NCBI GenBank assembly: GCA_031556405.1
Contig: JAVBTC010000032.1
Location: 5,698-69,697 of the forward strand
Direction of reading: 5' to 3'
Source: WQZF01 sp031556405
GTDB lineage: Bacteria > Pseudomonadota > Gammaproteobacteria > Burkholderiales > Rhodocyclaceae
DNA: 64,000 nt
Below the pieces are notes generated by a model that worked only from the letters and a program-made list of their open reading frames with translations, was not told the DNA's origin and did not search any database. Below are positions 61,835 through 64,000 of this stretch, piece after piece; position 1 is the first letter of the stretch, and each line of letters starts with the position of its first letter. The position numbers and the translations under genes were made by a program.

Positions 61835-62938
61835 TCAATGCAGGCCCAAGGCGGCAAGCCGTTTCATTGCCTGCCGCGCTTCTTCTTCAATCCGCGCGAC
61901 GAGGGCGGCGAGCGGCTCGATACGGTCGGCGAAGACGACCGACTGGCCGACGGAAAGCGCGCCGTGGCGGCTGTCCCCGGTTTCATAGGCGCCGCGGCCG
62001 AGCTTGCCGGAGATGTGCGGCATCAGTTGCGCCAGGCGGGCGTTGAAGTCGAGGTCCGCGGTTGCCTGTTCGCGTTCGATCTGCTGTACCGCCGCGGTGG
62101 TTTCGTTGGCGAGCCCGCGCAGGGTGTTGCTGATCGATTGCATGATCAGCGTGGTTTCGTTTTCGCGCGCCGCGACCAGGCGTTCCTTGTAGGCGGGGTG
62201 CGCCCAGATTTCCTCGGCGACGAGGAAGCGGGTGCCGATGGCGACGCCGTCGGCGCCGAGGGCGAGGGCGGCGACGAGTTGCTCGCCGGTGCCGATGCCT
62301 CCGGCGACCAGGAGGGGAATCTTGATTTCACGCGCCGCCAGCATGCCCTGCACCATCGTTCCGATCAGTTCCATGCCCGGATGGCCACCGCATTCGGCGC
62401 CGACCACGGTGACGGCGTCGACGCCGGCCTGTTCGGCGCGGCGGGCGTGGCGCACGGTGGGCGCCTTGTGCAGCACCTTGACGCCGGCAGCGTGCAGGCG
62501 CGGCAGATAGGGTTCCGGGTTGCGTCCGGCGGTTTCGACGAAACGCACTCCTTCGTCGATGACGAGGTCGATGATGCCTTCGGTTTGCTCGCCCTGCACG
62601 AGCTTGGGCAGCATCGAGATGTTGACGCCGAAGGGTTTGCCGTCGGTGAGTCCGCGGCAGCGGCGGACCTCGGCGCGCAACTGGACGAGGTCGGGAAAGC
62701 TCGCGGCGGTGATGAAGCCCATCAGCCCGGCGTTGACCACGGCGGCGACGTAGTCGGCGTTGGCCAGCCATTGCAGGCCGCCGGCGACGATCGGCAGGCG
62801 GATACCGAAGAGTTCGGTGATGCGGGTGGGGAATGGGATGTCAGCGGGGATGTCGGCGGGAATTCCCGTGGAAGTTTTCATGGATGCATTCATGGGATCG
62901 TGCGCGGCGATGCCGGGAATCTCGGGGGCGGGTTTCAT
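61835..62938 (-). CDS. Nitronate monooxygenase-like flavoenzyme
   Basis: 367 aa from the ATG at 62938 (GGAG 6 bases upstream); another ATG is 3 bases earlier and a third at 62881. FMN-dependent TIM barrel of the NMO/2-nitropropane dioxygenase/FabK group: IRLPIVAGGLQWLANADYVAAVVNAG, AVTVVGAECGGHPG with the likely catalytic His, and LLVAGGIGTGEQLVAALALGADGVAIGTRF. The true substrate is uncertain. It is next to an enoyl-CoA hydratase-like gene in the same direction, a frequent pairing in catabolic loci. Confidence 0.87.
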   Translation of the reverse strand: MKPAPEIPGIAAHDPMNASMKTSTGIPADIPADIPFPTRITELFGIRLPIVAGGLQWLANADYVAAVVNAGLMGFITAASFPDLVQLRAEVRRCRGLTDGKPFGVNISMLPKLVQGEQTEGIIDLVIDEGVRFVETAGRNPEPYLPRLHAAGVKVLHKAPTVRHARRAEQAGVDAVTVVGAECGGHPGMELIGTMVQGMLAAREIKIPLLVAGGIGTGEQLVAALALGADGVAIGTRFLVAEEIWAHPAYKERLVAARENETTLIMQSISNTLRGLANETTAAVQQIEREQATADLDFNARLAQLMPHISGKLGRGAYETGDSRHGALSVGQSVVFADRIEPLAALVARIEEEARQAMKRLAALGLH

Positions 62939-62949
62939 CATTGTCTCCT

Positions 62950-63030
62950 TGCAATTTTTATAAATTTGGTGAAATTTACTTCGGTTTGTGTAGTGATATA
63001 CGTCAAGTAATTATTAAATCAATATGGAAT
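62950..63030. repeat. AT-rich island, possible family member F
   Basis: It lies between the NMO-like gene and the 3' end of the enoyl-CoA hydratase-like gene. It contains TAATTATTAAAT (63008-63019), identical to 8551-8562, and GTAGTGATATACG (62990-63002). The second arm of the family is not clear here. Confidence 0.35.
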
Positions 63031-63055
63031 TTTCCGGCGGGAAATCCTGCCGTTT

Positions 63056-63844
63056 TCAGCGGTAACGCGGCGGTTCCTTGGCGCTGAAGGCGGCGATGCC
63101 GATGGCGGCTTCGCTGTCGAACAGGGCGGCGACGAACGAATCGGTTTCGCGGTCGAGCTGCGCCGCCAGCCGTTCGTGCGCGCCGGCCGCGTTGAGCAGG
63201 CGCTTGATCCGTCCCTGCGCCTTGCCGGCGCCGAGGGCGAGTTCGTGCGCCAGCGTCAGCGCTTCCGTGCATGCCTTGCCCGGTTCGGCGAGGCGGTTGA
63301 CGACGCCGAGGGTGAAGAGGCGCTCGGCGCCGACCGGCGCGCCGAGCAGGGCGAGTTCGGCGGCGGCCTGGCGCGGCAGCAGGTCGGCGAGGAAGGCGGT
63401 GCCGCCGCCGTCGGGGGTCAGGCCGACCTTGACGTAGGCCATGGAAAAGCGCGCATCGCGCGCGGCGACGATCATGTCGCAGGCGAGCGCGAGCGAGAAG
63501 CCCGCTCCGGCGGCGGCGCCTTCGACGGCGGCGATGATCGGCTTGGGACAGGCGCGCAGCGCGAGGATCCAGCGGTGGAACGTATCCAGCGAGCCGCGCT
63601 GGATTTCCTGCGGCATCTCGCGGTTGGCGGCCAGCCGTTGCAGGTTGCCGCCGCTGCAGAAATGCTCGCCGGTGCCGGTGAGGACGATGGCGCCGATATT
63701 CGGGTCGGCGGCGGCCTGTTCGACGGCTTCCCGTCCCTGGCGGTAGAAATCGGGATGCAGCGCGTTGCGCCGCTTGGGGTTGTCCAGCGTCAGCAGCAGC
63801 GTGTGCTCGCGCCGTTCGATGAGGAGGCGGTGTTCCTGGGTCAT
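63056..63844 (-). CDS. Enoyl-CoA hydratase/isomerase family protein
   Basis: 262 aa. Crotonase fold: VLTGTGEHFCSGGNLQRL forms the first oxyanion-hole part and VEGAAAGAGFSLALACDMIVAARDARFSMAYVKVGLTPDGGG the active-site region, where the hydratase Glu pair is partly replaced, so isomerase or another crotonase activity is possible. It is oriented with the downstream NMO-like gene. The ATG at 63844 has no clear Shine-Dalgarno. Confidence 0.88.
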   Translation of the reverse strand: MTQEHRLLIERREHTLLLTLDNPKRRNALHPDFYRQGREAVEQAAADPNIGAIVLTGTGEHFCSGGNLQRLAANREMPQEIQRGSLDTFHRWILALRACPKPIIAAVEGAAAGAGFSLALACDMIVAARDARFSMAYVKVGLTPDGGGTAFLADLLPRQAAAELALLGAPVGAERLFTLGVVNRLAEPGKACTEALTLAHELALGAGKAQGRIKRLLNAAGAHERLAAQLDRETDSFVAALFDSEAAIGIAAFSAKEPPRYR

Positions 63845-63967
63845 TTTTGGTTCAGGTGTTTAAAGTGTTTAGCGTCTTTACGCTCCGCGTGGGCACGCAT
63901 AGCTTTGCCCGCCCAAACGTCGGGCTGAAATACGCCACGGTGCTCGACTCCTACAAACAATCGTAAG

Positions 63968-63991
63968 GTGGGCCCATCGAAGCGAGCCCAC
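63968..63991. repeat. Hairpin-forming intergenic repeat
   Basis: GTGGGC (63968-63973) pairs with GCCCAC (63986-63991), with TCG/CGA inside. Imperfect GTGGGC-type hairpins are a common dispersed repeat in proteobacteria. The rest of 63845-64000 shows no gene that I can support. Confidence 0.4.
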
Positions 63992-64000
63992 ACCGACGGC

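Noticed and set aside
1..64000. CRISPR array, tRNA genes, insertion sequences, prophage
   Set aside because: No regularly spaced repeats, no tRNA T-arm patterns in the gaps, and no transposase, integrase or phage structural proteins were seen.

Overview
The window looks like part of a betaproteobacterial chromosome. It is GC-rich coding DNA with very AT-rich gaps between genes. The clearest markers are the order mdh / GntR regulator / sdhCDAB-sdhE-gltA-sucAB, a polyhydroxyalkanoate (PHA) system with two phasins and a class I PHA synthase, a Coq7-type ubiquinone hydroxylase, a CNP1-like protein next to rppH, and the fmdB-DUF502-aspS cluster. The exact genus cannot be read from the sequence alone. 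I see no rRNA, tRNA, CRISPR array, transposase or prophage.

Layout. 0-8.5 kb: the 5' end of an AT-rich gene cut by the window edge, a DprE1-like oxidoreductase, a YiiX-type secreted hydrolase, an EAL/HDOD signalling protein, mnmA, a secreted protein of unknown function, nudJ and an AlkA-type glycosylase. 8.9-20.5 kb: a long minus-strand TCA-cycle operon (GntR regulator, sdhC, sdhD, sdhA, sdhB, sdhE, gltA, sucA, sucB) with mdh divergent; no lpd (E3) follows sucB. 20.6-28.4 kb: PHA and fatty-acid block (two phasins, acyl-CoA dehydrogenase, thiolase, a metallo-hydrolase coupled to phaC). 28.5-34.5 kb: phosphodiesterase-like gene, pyrC, a lipoprotein, the RNase P RNA gene, a candidate small RNA, coq7, CNP1-like, rppH. 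34.7-44 kb: single-chain pyruvate carboxylase, hemE, a DnaA-box-bearing gap, priA, and a CqsA-type autoinducer synthase. 44.2-55 kb: ffh, ccsA-like and corB/C-like genes, pilB-pilC-pilD, fmdB-like, DUF502, aspS and a small membrane protein. 55.4-64 kb: HDOD protein, rep helicase, S49 peptidase, ADP-ribosylglycohydrolase, MazG-like, DUF3301, nitronate monooxygenase-like and enoyl-CoA hydratase-like genes.

Functionally, the window combines a full oxidative core (citrate synthase, 2-oxoglutarate dehydrogenase E1/E2, succinate dehydrogenase, malate dehydrogenase, pyruvate carboxylase for anaplerosis, Coq7 for quinone synthesis) with carbon storage as PHA granules (thiolase, PhaC, phasins) and type IV pilus assembly.

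Two non-coding signals stand out. First, a candidate minus-strand small RNA (about 32135-32304) carries a CUCCUCC-type anti-Shine-Dalgarno tract and an intrinsic terminator. Its promoter has the same operator-like dyad, T7 tract and spacing as the second phasin gene's promoter, which suggests shared control with the PHA regulon. Second, several AT-rich islands just downstream of gene 3' ends share flanking words (TTATTAAAT ... TTTATAATA) around a variable central dyad, and look like a small dispersed repeat family. Everything here was read by eye; no database search or folding was run.
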